From positions 1 through 64,000 of the forward strand of contig JACUUC010000009.1 of assembly GCA_014859445.1 (NCBI GenBank): a DNA stretch of 64,000 bases, written 5' to 3'. The position numbers were made by a program, and so were the translations under genes. This stretch comes from Bacterioplanes sp. GTDB lineage: Bacteria > Pseudomonadota > Gammaproteobacteria > Pseudomonadales > Oceanobacteraceae. Below the pieces are notes generated by a model, which saw only the letters and a list, made by a program, of their open reading frames with translations, was not told the DNA's origin and did no database searches. Below are positions 45,493 through 54,406 of the stretch, piece by piece. Every line of letters begins with the position of its first letter. Within the stretch, counting starts at the first letter, position 1.

Positions 45493-46809
45493 TCACCGCA
45501 TGAGCGCTTCAATTTCCGCAATGGTTTTCACCACGCCATGGGTCAATACATGATGACCTTGTTCGGTCACCACCACGTCATCTTCAATACGGATACCGAT
45601 ACCGCGCCATTGTGGGTCAACGCTGTCGTCATCGGGCGCGACATACAAGCCAGGCTCCACGGTCAACACCATACCCGCTTCGAATCGACGCCATTCACCG
45701 TCCTGTCGATAATCGCCCACATCGTGTACATCCATTCCTAACCAATGTCCGGTTTTGTGCATGTAAAACTGACGATACGCTTGCTGTTCAATCAGCGCAT
45801 CTTCTTCACCCTGCAGTAAACCCAGCTGCAGTAAACCACGCACCAGCACGCGGACTGCGGCATCGTGTGGTTGCTGCCAGCGGTTACCCGGCTTCACTTG
45901 TTCCAAAGCGGCGTATTGCGCATCCAGAACCAACTGATAAAGCGCCTTTTGAGGCTCACTGAAGCGACCATTCGCCGGAAACGTACGGGTGATGTCTGCG
46001 GCGTAGTAATCCAACTCGCAACCGGCATCAATTAAAATCAAATCGCCATCCTGAATCACTGCATTGTTTTCGGTGTAATGCAGAATACAGGCGTTCTCCC
46101 CCGCACCCACAATCGAGGGGTACGCTGGCCAGCGGCTGCCGGCGCTCATAAATATCCGCGTCATTTCCGCTTCCAATTGGTATTCGTGCATACCCGGCTT
46201 TACCGTTTGCATGGCCCGCGTATGTGCCTCGGCACTGATGTCAGCAGCCCGCTGCATCACGGCGATTTCGGCAGGCGATTTTAGCAAACGCTGTTCATGC
46301 AAAAGATGATCTAACGCATGCAGTTCGTAAGGCGCTTGTACGCCCAATCGAACCTGAGCTTTGACCGCATTCAACCAATGCATCACCTGCCGATCAAAGT
46401 CGGCGTGCAACCCCATGTGGGTATAAATACGCTCACGCCCCGCCAGCAACGTGGGCACAAGCTCATCCACGTCATTGATCGAAAACGCTTCGTCACACGC
46501 CAGTACCGCCGGAGCGGCCTCGGGCCCTAAGCGACGCCCCGTCCAGATTTCTTGCTCCTTATTTTTGTCCTGGCAAAAAACAATGCACTCTCCTTCCGCC
46601 CGCCCAGGAATCAACAACAACAAGGCATGCGGCTCGGCAAAACCGGTCAAATAATAAAAGTCGCTGTCCTGTCGATACGGGTGCTCAACGTCACGATTAC
46701 GCACCGTCACGGGGGCAGAAGGAATAATCGCCACACTGTTCGCCGTCATATTGGCCATTAACTGTTGACGACGGCGTGGATATTCGTTTCGATCCAGCTG
46801 CATAGCCAC
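45493..46809 (-). CDS. pepP: Xaa-Pro aminopeptidase
   Basis: A 438-residue dinuclear manganese aminopeptidase that removes residues ahead of proline. The N-terminal domain has FYYLTGFAEPHALLLLIPG; the pita-bread domain has metal ligands in DAGCELDYYAADITRTFP (two Asp), HKTGHWLGMDVHDVG (His), VEPGLYV (Glu) and GIGIRIEDDVVVT (Glu). Same length as E. coli PepP (441). It sits between ygfB and ubiH in one operon. Confidence 0.95.
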   Translation of the reverse strand: MAMQLDRNEYPRRRQQLMANMTANSVAIIPSAPVTVRNRDVEHPYRQDSDFYYLTGFAEPHALLLLIPGRAEGECIVFCQDKNKEQEIWTGRRLGPEAAPAVLACDEAFSINDVDELVPTLLAGRERIYTHMGLHADFDRQVMHWLNAVKAQVRLGVQAPYELHALDHLLHEQRLLKSPAEIAVMQRAADISAEAHTRAMQTVKPGMHEYQLEAEMTRIFMSAGSRWPAYPSIVGAGENACILHYTENNAVIQDGDLILIDAGCELDYYAADITRTFPANGRFSEPQKALYQLVLDAQYAALEQVKPGNRWQQPHDAAVRVLVRGLLQLGLLQGEEDALIEQQAYRQFYMHKTGHWLGMDVHDVGDYRQDGEWRRFEAGMVLTVEPGLYVAPDDDSVDPQWRGIGIRIEDDVVVTEQGHHVLTHGVVKTIAEIEALMR

Positions 46810-46812
46810 CTC

Positions 46813-47373
46813 TTAGTGCAAGGTTTTGTTGTTCGATGGGATTGGCGCGACTTGGTTCATACCATAAAACACCGTCAATGCCGCTAAACGCGCATGCTCG
46901 GTTAATTCCAAGTACAGTGCCGCATTACTGACATCGGTTGGGTCTTCAACACTGGCTTGACTGAACGCATCCAAATCACGCAACACGTCCATAATGTCTT
47001 CCGCCACGACACCTTGCGCTCGTCCCGAAGCACCAAAGCCATCCAAAAAGCCCTTGCTCCATTGCGCCAAACAGTCGACTTGCTCATCCACATCCGCATC
47101 GTCGTCACTCGGTAGCCATAGCTGAAAGTGCATGTCCTCAGCGGACAACTCAGACAAGACTTGTGCGTACATGGTCGTTAATAACGCGCTCATGGCGTCG
47201 TTGGGCTGCTCGTCCAATTCCAAGTAATCAGTCGCCTCTTGCTGCCATTGCGCCTCCGTTAAACGCGCCCCAGTGGCGAGATAACCGGCAAGCCAGCCAT
47301 GCAATGCCGAAGGCGTTTGGTAACAACGGGATTCCAGCCACACATCGGCAGCGTTGGTAAAATCTAGGGTCAT
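46813..47373 (-). CDS. ygfB: UPF0149 family protein YgfB
   Basis: A 186-residue YecA/YgfB-type protein. It shows the family pattern: ALHGWLAGYLATGAR near the start, LWLPSDDDADVDEQVDCLAQW, FLDGFGASGRAQGVVAEDIMD and the end DVSNAALYLELTEHARLAALTVF. In Pseudomonas YgfB has been tied to regulation of ampDh3 and beta-lactam tolerance. The start is the ATG at 47373, with GAGAGG before it. It heads the pepP-ubiH-ubiI transcript. Confidence 0.88.
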   Translation of the reverse strand: MTLDFTNAADVWLESRCYQTPSALHGWLAGYLATGARLTEAQWQQEATDYLELDEQPNDAMSALLTTMYAQVLSELSAEDMHFQLWLPSDDDADVDEQVDCLAQWSKGFLDGFGASGRAQGVVAEDIMDVLRDLDAFSQASVEDPTDVSNAALYLELTEHARLAALTVFYGMNQVAPIPSNNKTLH

Positions 47374-47508
47374 ATCGGCCTCTCTATCAATCAATGCCCC
47401 ATTCTACCACTGCGCGCGACAAAGATATCGCATAGTCAGGGACAAACATTGACCCTACTGGCCAGCGCCTCTTATAGTAGAGACAGTTTCTTGGGACATA
47501 TTTGAATC

Positions 47509-47721
47509 ATGTCAAATACACCGATACAGTTGCTACAACAAAAAATCGATAAGCTACTGGCGGTTCACGACGAGTTACGCCAGCAGAATCACGCCATGCG
47601 CGCTGCCGAAGCCCAATGGCAAGCGGAACGTGCCAAGCTAATTCAACAAAATGAAATGGCACGACGCAAAGTGAACGAAATGATACAACGCTTACAAACG
47701 CTGGAGCGTAACAGTGGCTAA
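47509..47721 (+). CDS. Small coiled-coil protein, TIGR02449/ZapB-like
   Basis: A 70-residue highly charged coiled coil (KIDKLLAVHDELRQQNHAMR, WQAERAKLIQQNEMARRKVN). Such genes sit upstream of zapA in many gammaproteobacteria and are usually named as TIGR02449 or ZapB-like. A partner role in cell division with ZapA is inference from this context. Its end overlaps the zapA start by 8 nt, so translation is coupled. Confidence 0.8.
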   Translation: MSNTPIQLLQQKIDKLLAVHDELRQQNHAMRAAEAQWQAERAKLIQQNEMARRKVNEMIQRLQTLERNSG

Positions 47722-48028
47722 TTCTTCCAAAACCCTTTCGCTGACCATCTTGGAGCGAGAATACCGCATTAACTGTCCGCAAGGTGCCGAACTGCAGCTG
47801 AAAGAAGCCGCCGAGTTTCTGAACAGTAAAATGCTCGAAATCAAGAACGCCGGATCATCGGCCGGAAAAGTTGTGGGGGTTGATCGCATTGCCGTGATTG
47901 CAGCATTGAACATCTCTCATCAATTGCTGGAACTGCAACAAACGCAGCACACGCAGCAGAAAGACATTGAGCAAATCAGTCGTCGTCTTGATGACGCTCT
48001 CGCCCTCGATTTGCAGCGCGAGTTGTAA
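47714..48028 (+). CDS. zapA: Cell division protein ZapA
   Basis: ZapA binds and bundles FtsZ filaments. The 104-residue product shows LSLTILEREYRINCPQGAE and LQLKEAAEFLNSKMLEIKN, then VGVDRIAVIAALNISHQLLE and a C-terminal coiled coil (QQTQHTQQKDIEQISRRLDD). It starts with a GTG inside the end of the preceding coiled-coil gene. The 6S RNA gene follows, as in E. coli (zapA-ssrS-ygfA). Confidence 0.94.
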   Translation: MANSSKTLSLTILEREYRINCPQGAELQLKEAAEFLNSKMLEIKNAGSSAGKVVGVDRIAVIAALNISHQLLELQQTQHTQQKDIEQISRRLDDALALDLQREL

Positions 48029-48057
48029 ATCTCCGAGTTTTTTACAGCAACCTTTGC

Positions 48058-48063
48058 TACAAT
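48058..48063 (+). promoter_or_regulatory. -10 element of the 6S RNA promoter
   Basis: TACAAT lies 7 bp before the predicted 6S 5' end. No convincing -35 is found at 16-18 bp (GAGTTT); 6S may also be processed from a longer zapA transcript. Confidence 0.5.
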
Positions 48064-48069
48064 GTTTGC

Positions 48070-48245
48070 GCTCCCTGGGGTGTTTGCCAGTCGATAAAGA
48101 CCTCGAGCCGATGCTTATTACCCAGGAGGGTTTCATTCACGCTTGTGTGCATGTCCGTTCATCGGAAAGCCTAATATCGTGATTGGCCCGCCACCTTGAA
48201 CCACAGGGTTCAAGGGCTTTTTTTGGCAGCGGCACAACGGGGAGC
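48070..48245 (+). ncRNA. ssrS: 6S RNA
   Basis: The stretch contains features of gammaproteobacterial 6S: a closing stem pairing GCTCCC at the 5' end with GGGAGC at the 3' end, the segment CTGGGGTGTTTGCCAGTCG, GAGCCGATG, the GTGCATGTCCGTTCATCGG and AAGCCT central region, and CACCTTGAACCACAGGGTTC followed by AAGGGC. It mimics an open promoter and holds sigma-70 RNA polymerase in stationary phase. Location between zapA and ygfA is the classic one. Ends are estimated from the closing stem. Confidence 0.93.
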
Positions 48246-48272
48246 TCCTAAGCCGTCTAACGAGTGTTCTGC

Positions 48273-48851
48273 ATGAACAAGCCCGAGCTGCGCCGACACA
48301 TGCGCCAGCAACGTCGACAACTGTCTCCCGCCCAACGCCAACAGGCCGCTCGGCAACTACGCCGACAATTACATCGTACTACGTCGTTCTTGAATGCCAA
48401 GCGCGTGGCCGTTTACTTAGCCAATGATGGCGAAATTGATCCCCAATACGTCATCAAGAGTCTCTGGCAGCGCGGCAAGGACGTGTACCTGCCGGTACTG
48501 AATCCATTACGCCACGGTCATTTGCAGTTTGTGCGCTACCAAAAAAACAGCCGCATGCGTCGCAATCGTTATGGCATTAATGAGCCTGATCCACGCTACA
48601 ACTCGTTGCTTAATACACGTTTTTTGAGCGTCATCTGCTTACCTTTAGTGGCGTTTGACGAACAGGGAAATCGTCTGGGAATGGGGGGCGGATATTACGA
48701 TCGCAGCTTAGCGTTTTGCCGCAAGAACGGACAAAAGCCAAGGTTAATTGGCTGTGCATACGAATTCCAATGCCTGCCACAATTGCCCACAGAACCTTGG
48801 GACATTCCGCTACAAGCCATTGCCAGCGATCGTTATTTACGTCTTTTTTAG
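48273..48851 (+). CDS. ygfA: 5-formyltetrahydrofolate cyclo-ligase
   Basis: A 192-residue enzyme that converts 5-formyltetrahydrofolate to 5,10-methenyl-tetrahydrofolate with ATP. KPELRRHMRQQRRQLSPAQR at the N-terminus, RVAVYLANDGEIDP, LPLVAFDEQGNRLGMGGGYY followed by DRSL (the glycine-rich folate/ATP site), and GCAYEFQCLPQLPTEPWDIP are family features. ATG at 48273 preferred to the GTG at 48264. It is immediately downstream of 6S RNA, and in E. coli the two are cotranscribed in part. Confidence 0.93.
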   Translation: MNKPELRRHMRQQRRQLSPAQRQQAARQLRRQLHRTTSFLNAKRVAVYLANDGEIDPQYVIKSLWQRGKDVYLPVLNPLRHGHLQFVRYQKNSRMRRNRYGINEPDPRYNSLLNTRFLSVICLPLVAFDEQGNRLGMGGGYYDRSLAFCRKNGQKPRLIGCAYEFQCLPQLPTEPWDIPLQAIASDRYLRLF

Positions 48852-48860
48852 CAGATTCAG

Positions 48861-48986
48861 TTAGCGAATGCTGCTTTCCGACGTCCAACGCTCCAATGGC
48901 TTACGCTCCTCGGCACTGAAACTGGTGACTGCCGCACCCAATACCACCACAACCGACAGCAATAACAACAAATCTGGTTTTTTCAT
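48861..48986 (-). CDS. Small single-pass membrane protein (41 residues)
   Basis: MKKPDLLLLLSVVVVLGAAV forms a membrane helix and a short polar tail, SFSAEERKPLERWTSESSIR, follows. The ATG at 48998 (MNQS...) is an alternative; the frame is open further but with poor upstream context. AGGA occurs 12 nt before the chosen ATG. Family unknown. I think the ygfA-EVE region of Pseudomonas has similar short membrane proteins, but I cannot confirm homology. Tail-to-tail with ygfA, 9 nt apart. Confidence 0.55.
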   Translation of the reverse strand: MKKPDLLLLLSVVVVLGAAVTSFSAEERKPLERWTSESSIR

Positions 48987-49082
48987 TGATTGATTCATCC
49001 TATGAGTGCATTCAGACCAATAGCCAGCCACCCTTCGCGATGTTAGCCTTTGCAAAATAAAGACCAACTGGCAAAAAATGAC

Positions 49083-49544
49083 ATGAAATACTGGTTATTA
49101 AAGTCCGAACCCGACGCTTTTAGTTATTTTGACTTAGAAAGTGCGCCTCAGATGCGCACTGTATGGGATGGCGTACGCAATTATCAAGCCCGAAATTGGC
49201 TGCGCGACCATTGTGACGTAGGGGATAAGGTGTTTTTCTACCACTCCAGCTGCAAAACACCGGGTATTGTCGGTATTTGTCGTATTACACGCACTGGCAT
49301 CGCCGACCCCAGCGCCTTTGATCCAACATCCCCCTATTTCGACGCACGCTCCAACCCCGACGATCCACGCTGGATCACCATCGAGGTGCAAGCAGAACAG
49401 GCATTGCCTCAAATTGTGACCTTAGCGACGATAAAATCGCTACCTGAGCTGCATAACATGGCGTTACTCAAGCAAAGTCGTTTATCGGTGCAACCCGTCA
49501 CTAAAGCGGAATGGCAGCGCATTATGATGTTGAATAATCAATGA
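49083..49544 (+). CDS. EVE domain protein
   Basis: A 153-residue EVE domain, a PUA-like fold that binds modified bases in DNA or RNA. It opens MKYWLLKSEPDAFSYFDL, as in the family, with WDGVRNYQARNWLRD, VGDKVFFYHSSCKTPGIVGI, and DPRWITIEVQAEQAL. Stand-alone EVE proteins are conserved housekeeping genes in this region of gammaproteobacterial chromosomes; they have no settled function. Start taken at ATG 49083, the usual N-terminus; frame extends upstream. Confidence 0.92.
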   Translation: MKYWLLKSEPDAFSYFDLESAPQMRTVWDGVRNYQARNWLRDHCDVGDKVFFYHSSCKTPGIVGICRITRTGIADPSAFDPTSPYFDARSNPDDPRWITIEVQAEQALPQIVTLATIKSLPELHNMALLKQSRLSVQPVTKAEWQRIMMLNNQ

Positions 49545-49559
49545 CTTAAAGTTCACAGA

Positions 49560-49997
49560 TCAACTCACTGCTTGAATGCGTTGGTATTGATGATGCAAAT
49601 CTGCGGTATCAATGATGGTATGGGCAGACTGAATCACGCCCCGCTTGAGCTGCCAGAACGTGACGGCCGTTAAGGCCACCAGCTTGTCCGATGGGGTAAA
49701 GCCAAATAACGGTCGACGAATCGTGCCGGAAAACGTCGACTGACTAACCACTTGATTGCCTTCCGCCAACAGCGATTCAACCGTGATGGAAAAGTCGTCC
49801 ATGGCAGCACGAATTTGCTGCACCAGCTCAACCATTTGTCCATAATTCAAGGGATGATCATGCAAACTGACTTGGTACACAAAATCTTTTGCTAACAGAT
49901 AGTGGGCTAACTGAAGACGTCCTTGATTCCACGACAGATCAATGAATTTATGAACCAAGCGTTTTTGTTGTTCGAGAGAGGAACGGTCCATCGTCAT
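49560..49997 (-). CDS. SnoaL-like ester cyclase-family protein
   Basis: A 145-residue single-domain protein with the NTF2/SnoaL-like pattern: an N-terminal helix VHKFIDLSWNQGRLQLAHYL, FVYQVSLHDHPLNYGQMVEL, the strand block DFSITVESLLAEGNQVVSQS, GTIRRPLFGFTPSDKL and FWQLKRGVIQSAHTIIDTAD. Members range from polyketide cyclases to uncharacterised proteins; substrate cannot be given. It may be transcribed after the lipase-like gene upstream, but a 121-nt gap lies between them. Confidence 0.7.
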   Translation of the reverse strand: MTMDRSSLEQQKRLVHKFIDLSWNQGRLQLAHYLLAKDFVYQVSLHDHPLNYGQMVELVQQIRAAMDDFSITVESLLAEGNQVVSQSTFSGTIRRPLFGFTPSDKLVALTAVTFWQLKRGVIQSAHTIIDTADLHHQYQRIQAVS

Positions 49998-50118
49998 AGT
50001 TAACGTCCTGTGTTCGGATCGAGGCGCTCATCATGAACGCCACTTCAAGTGTGGATGAGTGGCTCAACCAATAGCGAAAAACCGCACCATTAAAATACGG
50101 CTCGCAAACCTTGTCAAA

Positions 50119-51084
50119 TCACGCCACTATTGAGTCTTGTCCGAATAACGATGCACTTAGCTGTTGATACATAACCACTCGCAGAGTGGCACTTTCGTTC
50201 ACTAAATGATGTTGACCGCCAGCAATCATAGTGACGGTGTGTTGCGGAAATTTTTCTTTCAAAAACGGTACGTTATAGCGCCAATCGACGGTCTGATCAT
50301 GATCGCCTTGAATAATGTGAAGCGCGATATCCGAAGCCGGTTGCCGCTCAATGAAATGGATCCAACGCTTTAAGGCGCCCACCCAGCGAACACTCAGATA
50401 ACGCGGCTGCAACGGATCGCTTTCGGCAACAAAGCGTAAAAAAACCGCATCCGCTGAATTCGGTTTAAAATGGCGTTTCAGTCGCGGCACAAAGCGGTGC
50501 AGCAAGCCATGCAATATTTTTCCCTTGCGCCAGCCGACGGGACGAACGAGCGGTGCAAACAAGGTGACTGCCTGAAAAGGAGAATTCGTCGAATTCAACT
50601 GCCGACTCAGTAAGTAATGAATCAAAATAGCGCCACCGGTACTTTGGCCAAATGCATACAAAGGCCCCGATGCGTGTAGTTGAACATTCTGCAATACCGC
50701 TTGTAACACATCGTCGTATTGTTGGAATTCGTCGATGGCGGCTTCATCGCCCCCCGACAAGCCATGTCCCGGCAAATCAAAACACACCACATTCAAGCCT
50801 TGCGCTAAACAAAACTGCACCAAAGACCCATACAACCCGACATGATCGTAATATCCATGCACTAAAATGGCCGTGCCCTGCGCAGCCGGATGACGCCATT
50901 GCTGCACCATAATATCAATGCCACCAACCTCAATACGGCCAGCCAAATGCACGCAGTCAGACGCTACGGTGCCTAACTTATAAAACGCTCGATAGGCCTG
51001 CCAAGCGCCCGACTCAGCCAAGTAAGGCTTTTGCCAATTCAACAATGGCGTTGTTTGTTGTAATTCCGCTTTGCTCCATTTCAC
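50119..51084 (-). CDS. Alpha/beta hydrolase, monoacylglycerol-lipase-like (S33)
   Basis: A 321-residue alpha/beta hydrolase. TAILVHGYYDHVGLYGSLVQ holds the oxyanion HG motif, then FDLPGHGLSGG, nucleophile elbow AFGQSTGGAILIHYLL (G-Q-S-T-G), catalytic Asp in IQGDHDQTVDW and His in MIAGGQHHLVNES. This looks like the lysophospholipase/monoglyceride lipase branch. Frame runs to an ATG at 51111, but GGAG lies 8 nt before the GTG at 51084 (V-K-W-S-K), which I favour. Substrate unproven. Confidence 0.82.
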   Translation of the reverse strand: MKWSKAELQQTTPLLNWQKPYLAESGAWQAYRAFYKLGTVASDCVHLAGRIEVGGIDIMVQQWRHPAAQGTAILVHGYYDHVGLYGSLVQFCLAQGLNVVCFDLPGHGLSGGDEAAIDEFQQYDDVLQAVLQNVQLHASGPLYAFGQSTGGAILIHYLLSRQLNSTNSPFQAVTLFAPLVRPVGWRKGKILHGLLHRFVPRLKRHFKPNSADAVFLRFVAESDPLQPRYLSVRWVGALKRWIHFIERQPASDIALHIIQGDHDQTVDWRYNVPFLKEKFPQHTVTMIAGGQHHLVNESATLRVVMYQQLSASLFGQDSIVA

Positions 51085-51234
51085 AGAGTCGTCTCCAAGT
51101 CTACTCATCATAGTTTAGCGCAACCTAGCATCAATCTCTCACCGCAAAGCAGCAAGTTAGGCCATTCACTCACATTCGTCCTGACAGCACGACGAATCAA
51201 GGCTAAAATGCCGTTTTTTTCAATAGTGCTCATT

Positions 51235-52467
51235 ATGACATCTTCATTGCGGTCATCGCTCAGTGCCCTTGGGCCGGGCATTTTGATGGCCACGGCCGCA
51301 GTCGGTGGATCGCACCTAGTGGCATCCACACAGGCAGGCGCGTTATTTGGTTGGCAATTGATTGGCCTCATTTTGCTGGTGAATATCCTTAAATATCCGT
51401 TTTTCCGCTTAGCGGTGCAGTACACCGTGGAAAATGGCGAATCATTGCTGCATGGCTATCAGCGCAAAGGGCGCGGGTATTTTTACAGTTTTATTGTGCT
51501 CAGCATGGTCGCTGCGATCGCCAATACCGCTGGTGTGCTACTGATCACGGCCAGCCTATTAAGCTATGCCTTGCCTTGGTCGATCTCGGTGACGGTGCTC
51601 TGTTTCGCCATTCTTGCGGTTTGTTTGCTGATCCTCATGCTCGGACACTATCAAGCGCTGGACAGCGTTGCTAAGATCATCATGGCCTTATTGACCATCG
51701 CCACCATCGCTGCCGCCGTTATTGCTGCTCAGCAAGGCACGCAAGCACCCGTCGATTTTCAAGGTCCAAGCCCTTGGCAACTGGCCATGATTGGCTTTTT
51801 GGTTGCCCTCATGGGCTGGATGCCGATTCCCATTGAGTTTTCTGCCATCAATTCCTTATGGCTCACCGCCAAACAACGGCAGCAAAACCTCAATCAACGA
51901 CAAGCGTTACTCGATTTCAACATTGGCTACGGCTTAACCGCGCTACTGGCACTGGTGTTTTTGGCACTGGGCGCACTGGTGCAATACGGCAGTGAACAAC
52001 CTATTTCCATGGCAGGCGTAGCCTTTGCTGAACAATTGATTGGCATGTACAGCAACACCATTGGCGAATGGGCGCGCCCTTTGATTTCGGCCATTGCGTT
52101 TTTGTGCATGTTTGGTACCACGCTGACGGTATTGGATGGTTATGCGCGAGGCATCAACGAATCCTTTATGCTGCTAGGGGTGCATCAGCCCGGCCAACGT
52201 CGCAGCTATTACGGCTGGCTATTGGCTCAGGCGATTGCGGGCATGGCGGTGGTACTGTTCTTCCGATCCTCTCTCGGCCCCATGCTGACGTTTGCCATGA
52301 CCTTAGCGTTTTTAACCACGCCCGTTTTTGCTTGGCTGAATTATCGTTTGATGCGTGACACGCAGCAACAACCATTACACCCCGTGCTGGTATGGTGGAG
52401 CCGTATCGGTCTCGTCTACCTGATTGGTTTTGCCTTGCTGTTTATCGCTTGGCATGGATTTAAGTAA
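51235..52467 (+). CDS. Nramp-superfamily metal transporter lacking the DPGN motif
   Basis: An inner-membrane protein of 410 residues with about eleven helices and the Nramp-like opening LGPGILMATAAVGGSHLVAS. In canonical MntH/Nramp the first helix holds DPGN, which binds the metal; here the place reads VGGSH. The second metal motif (MPH in helix 6) is replaced by GWMPIPIEFSAINSLW. Annotations usually call this branch divalent metal transporter, but with altered metal ligands its substrate is doubtful. Start at ATG 51235; the frame is open from 51208. Confidence 0.75.
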   Translation: MTSSLRSSLSALGPGILMATAAVGGSHLVASTQAGALFGWQLIGLILLVNILKYPFFRLAVQYTVENGESLLHGYQRKGRGYFYSFIVLSMVAAIANTAGVLLITASLLSYALPWSISVTVLCFAILAVCLLILMLGHYQALDSVAKIIMALLTIATIAAAVIAAQQGTQAPVDFQGPSPWQLAMIGFLVALMGWMPIPIEFSAINSLWLTAKQRQQNLNQRQALLDFNIGYGLTALLALVFLALGALVQYGSEQPISMAGVAFAEQLIGMYSNTIGEWARPLISAIAFLCMFGTTLTVLDGYARGINESFMLLGVHQPGQRRSYYGWLLAQAIAGMAVVLFFRSSLGPMLTFAMTLAFLTTPVFAWLNYRLMRDTQQQPLHPVLVWWSRIGLVYLIGFALLFIAWHGFK

Positions 52468-52522
52468 GGCGTTGATTGTCGTTTTAGTACCGTTTTAGCA
52501 CCACCAGCAAGGAAGAATCAAC

Positions 52523-54361
52523 ATGAGGCTTGTTCGCCAGCTAGGTACCCTGCTAGGACTAGCATTGCTGACGCTATCGGCGCAAGCGTTATGGTGGGAG
52601 CATGCACCATCACGCAGTCACGATTTGACCTATAGCGAATACCTACACAGCCAAGGTATTCCAGAAGCAAAACGGCGTAGCCAATGCAAAGATAAGGCTT
52701 GTCGATACTGGATTGAGCTGGGGGAAGCGCAATTTCGCGTCAACAAAGACGCCCGCATCGTTGCACAAAGTCGCTATCACGATAGGTCGTACGCACTGTA
52801 CCAGCAGCAAAACGCGTATTATCTCATTAGCAGCCTAGGGCATCGCCGCCCACAACCGGACGACACACTCAACCGCTGCGCCAGTCAGATCATTATTCGA
52901 CACGATGGCGTACCCATCTGTGTCACGCGTAACGACACGCTACTTATTGGTACACACATTCAGATACTGCCCATCAAACCACTCACCTACCAACTGGCAA
53001 CGTCGCACCAAGGCGACTGGGTTTTGGCCATGCTGGATCAGCAATTCAATCTACACCTTATTGATGCCAGCGGTCACCGCCAAACCCACACACAACTGCA
53101 TCGTCACAGTGATATTTTTCATACCCTCAGCGTTTTCCCTCAAGCACCGGGCAACACCTGGGTCGCACTGTACGAATACCACAATAAGCGCAATAAGCGC
53201 CTCAGCTTGTATCATGCCCAGCAGGCATCGGTACAACGCTATACCGTCACGAACAGCGTGGGTGATGACACCGGCGTCAGACCCAGTTTGTATCAAACCA
53301 ATAAACATGAACTGCGACTGTCCACCGCCATGCGCTCGGCGACCAAATACTATCGTATCGCACCCGACTCACTGTCCCAACAGCAGCCAACGCCCAATCC
53401 GTACACCGCTCACGATATGGCGGACGTATTACTCGGTGTGGGCCTCAGAAATACGCATTGGGCGGTGCGACAAACCGTTGAATCGCCTCCTGGTCATGAT
53501 GGCAGCACCGACACTCTGGCGTCGGTGACATACCGGATGAATCAATCCACGTTACATGAGTATCGCCTATCCGGCCAAGTCGCTGGTAAGCAAATCGCGC
53601 TGACCTGGCTCACCAGCGACGCTGAACAAGACATGAATCGACTGGAACGGGCAGCTACGCGAAAACTCTACGGCAGCATCGGCTTTGACCGGTGGTTTGT
53701 TGGGCCGTCGCTGCTGCGCTTGGAGTTTGCTTCAGAGCAAGCGGGCGGTATCGCGACCTATCGAGATAACCAAGGCAATCAACACGCGACTGCATTTGAA
53801 AACGATTACCGTCGCTATGCGCTGTTAGTCACGGGCGAACTGGGTGGTTTCGGCGGCATCAGTTACAGTCGCAATAACATGCCCATGGCCATCGGTTTTT
53901 TTCAAAGCGGGCTGAGCGATCCCGACATCTATTTTGACCCCGATTTTGAACTGAAAAAATTACTCTTCGTGTTCGGTTACGATACCGCACAGTACGCGTC
54001 GCGCTACTTATTTAATAGCCGTGGATTCTACCTAGATGGGCGCATAGGCCTTGGTTTTTTTGACTATCGCATTGGCAATGATGTTTTGAATGACGCCAAA
54101 GCGAAGAGTGGTAAAAAACACAACTCTTCGCTTGGTTTTGCGGTGGATCTCTTTGCTGAAATGGGTTATTTCTGGCAAGCTCGATCGGTGCGATGGGGTG
54201 GTATTGGTACCTCCTTACAGCTCGGACTGAGTGCCGATCTGGAAGCTTACCTCAATGGAGTGACGCAAGAATCCAAGATTGACGTCAACGAAATCCGCTC
54301 AAGTTTTGAGCGGATTGATCTTCGCTGGGGGCCTTTTGCCCGATTCAATATGATGTTTTGA
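52523..54361 (+). CDS. Large envelope protein of unknown function, probably outer-membrane barrel
   Basis: A 612-residue exported protein I do not recognise. It has a signal peptide (MRLVRQLGTLLGLALLTLSA, cut after AQA). The N-terminal half has two Cys pairs (QCKDKACRYW and NRCASQIIIRHDGVPICV) and beta-rich sequence typical of repeated strands. The C-terminal 270 residues have alternating aromatic strands (RYALLVTGELGGFGGISYSR, RGFYLDGRIGLGFFDYRIG, WGGIGTSLQLGLSADLEAYL) and end in Phe (FARFNMMF), the pattern of an outer-membrane barrel. It follows the Nramp-like gene by 55 nt; AAGGAAG before the ATG. Confidence 0.65.
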   Translation: MRLVRQLGTLLGLALLTLSAQALWWEHAPSRSHDLTYSEYLHSQGIPEAKRRSQCKDKACRYWIELGEAQFRVNKDARIVAQSRYHDRSYALYQQQNAYYLISSLGHRRPQPDDTLNRCASQIIIRHDGVPICVTRNDTLLIGTHIQILPIKPLTYQLATSHQGDWVLAMLDQQFNLHLIDASGHRQTHTQLHRHSDIFHTLSVFPQAPGNTWVALYEYHNKRNKRLSLYHAQQASVQRYTVTNSVGDDTGVRPSLYQTNKHELRLSTAMRSATKYYRIAPDSLSQQQPTPNPYTAHDMADVLLGVGLRNTHWAVRQTVESPPGHDGSTDTLASVTYRMNQSTLHEYRLSGQVAGKQIALTWLTSDAEQDMNRLERAATRKLYGSIGFDRWFVGPSLLRLEFASEQAGGIATYRDNQGNQHATAFENDYRRYALLVTGELGGFGGISYSRNNMPMAIGFFQSGLSDPDIYFDPDFELKKLLFVFGYDTAQYASRYLFNSRGFYLDGRIGLGFFDYRIGNDVLNDAKAKSGKKHNSSLGFAVDLFAEMGYFWQARSVRWGGIGTSLQLGLSADLEAYLNGVTQESKIDVNEIRSSFERIDLRWGPFARFNMMF

Positions 54362-54406
54362 ATGTCGCCATCACCCACGCGGATTCTGGCACACAACGAC
54401 ACAGGA

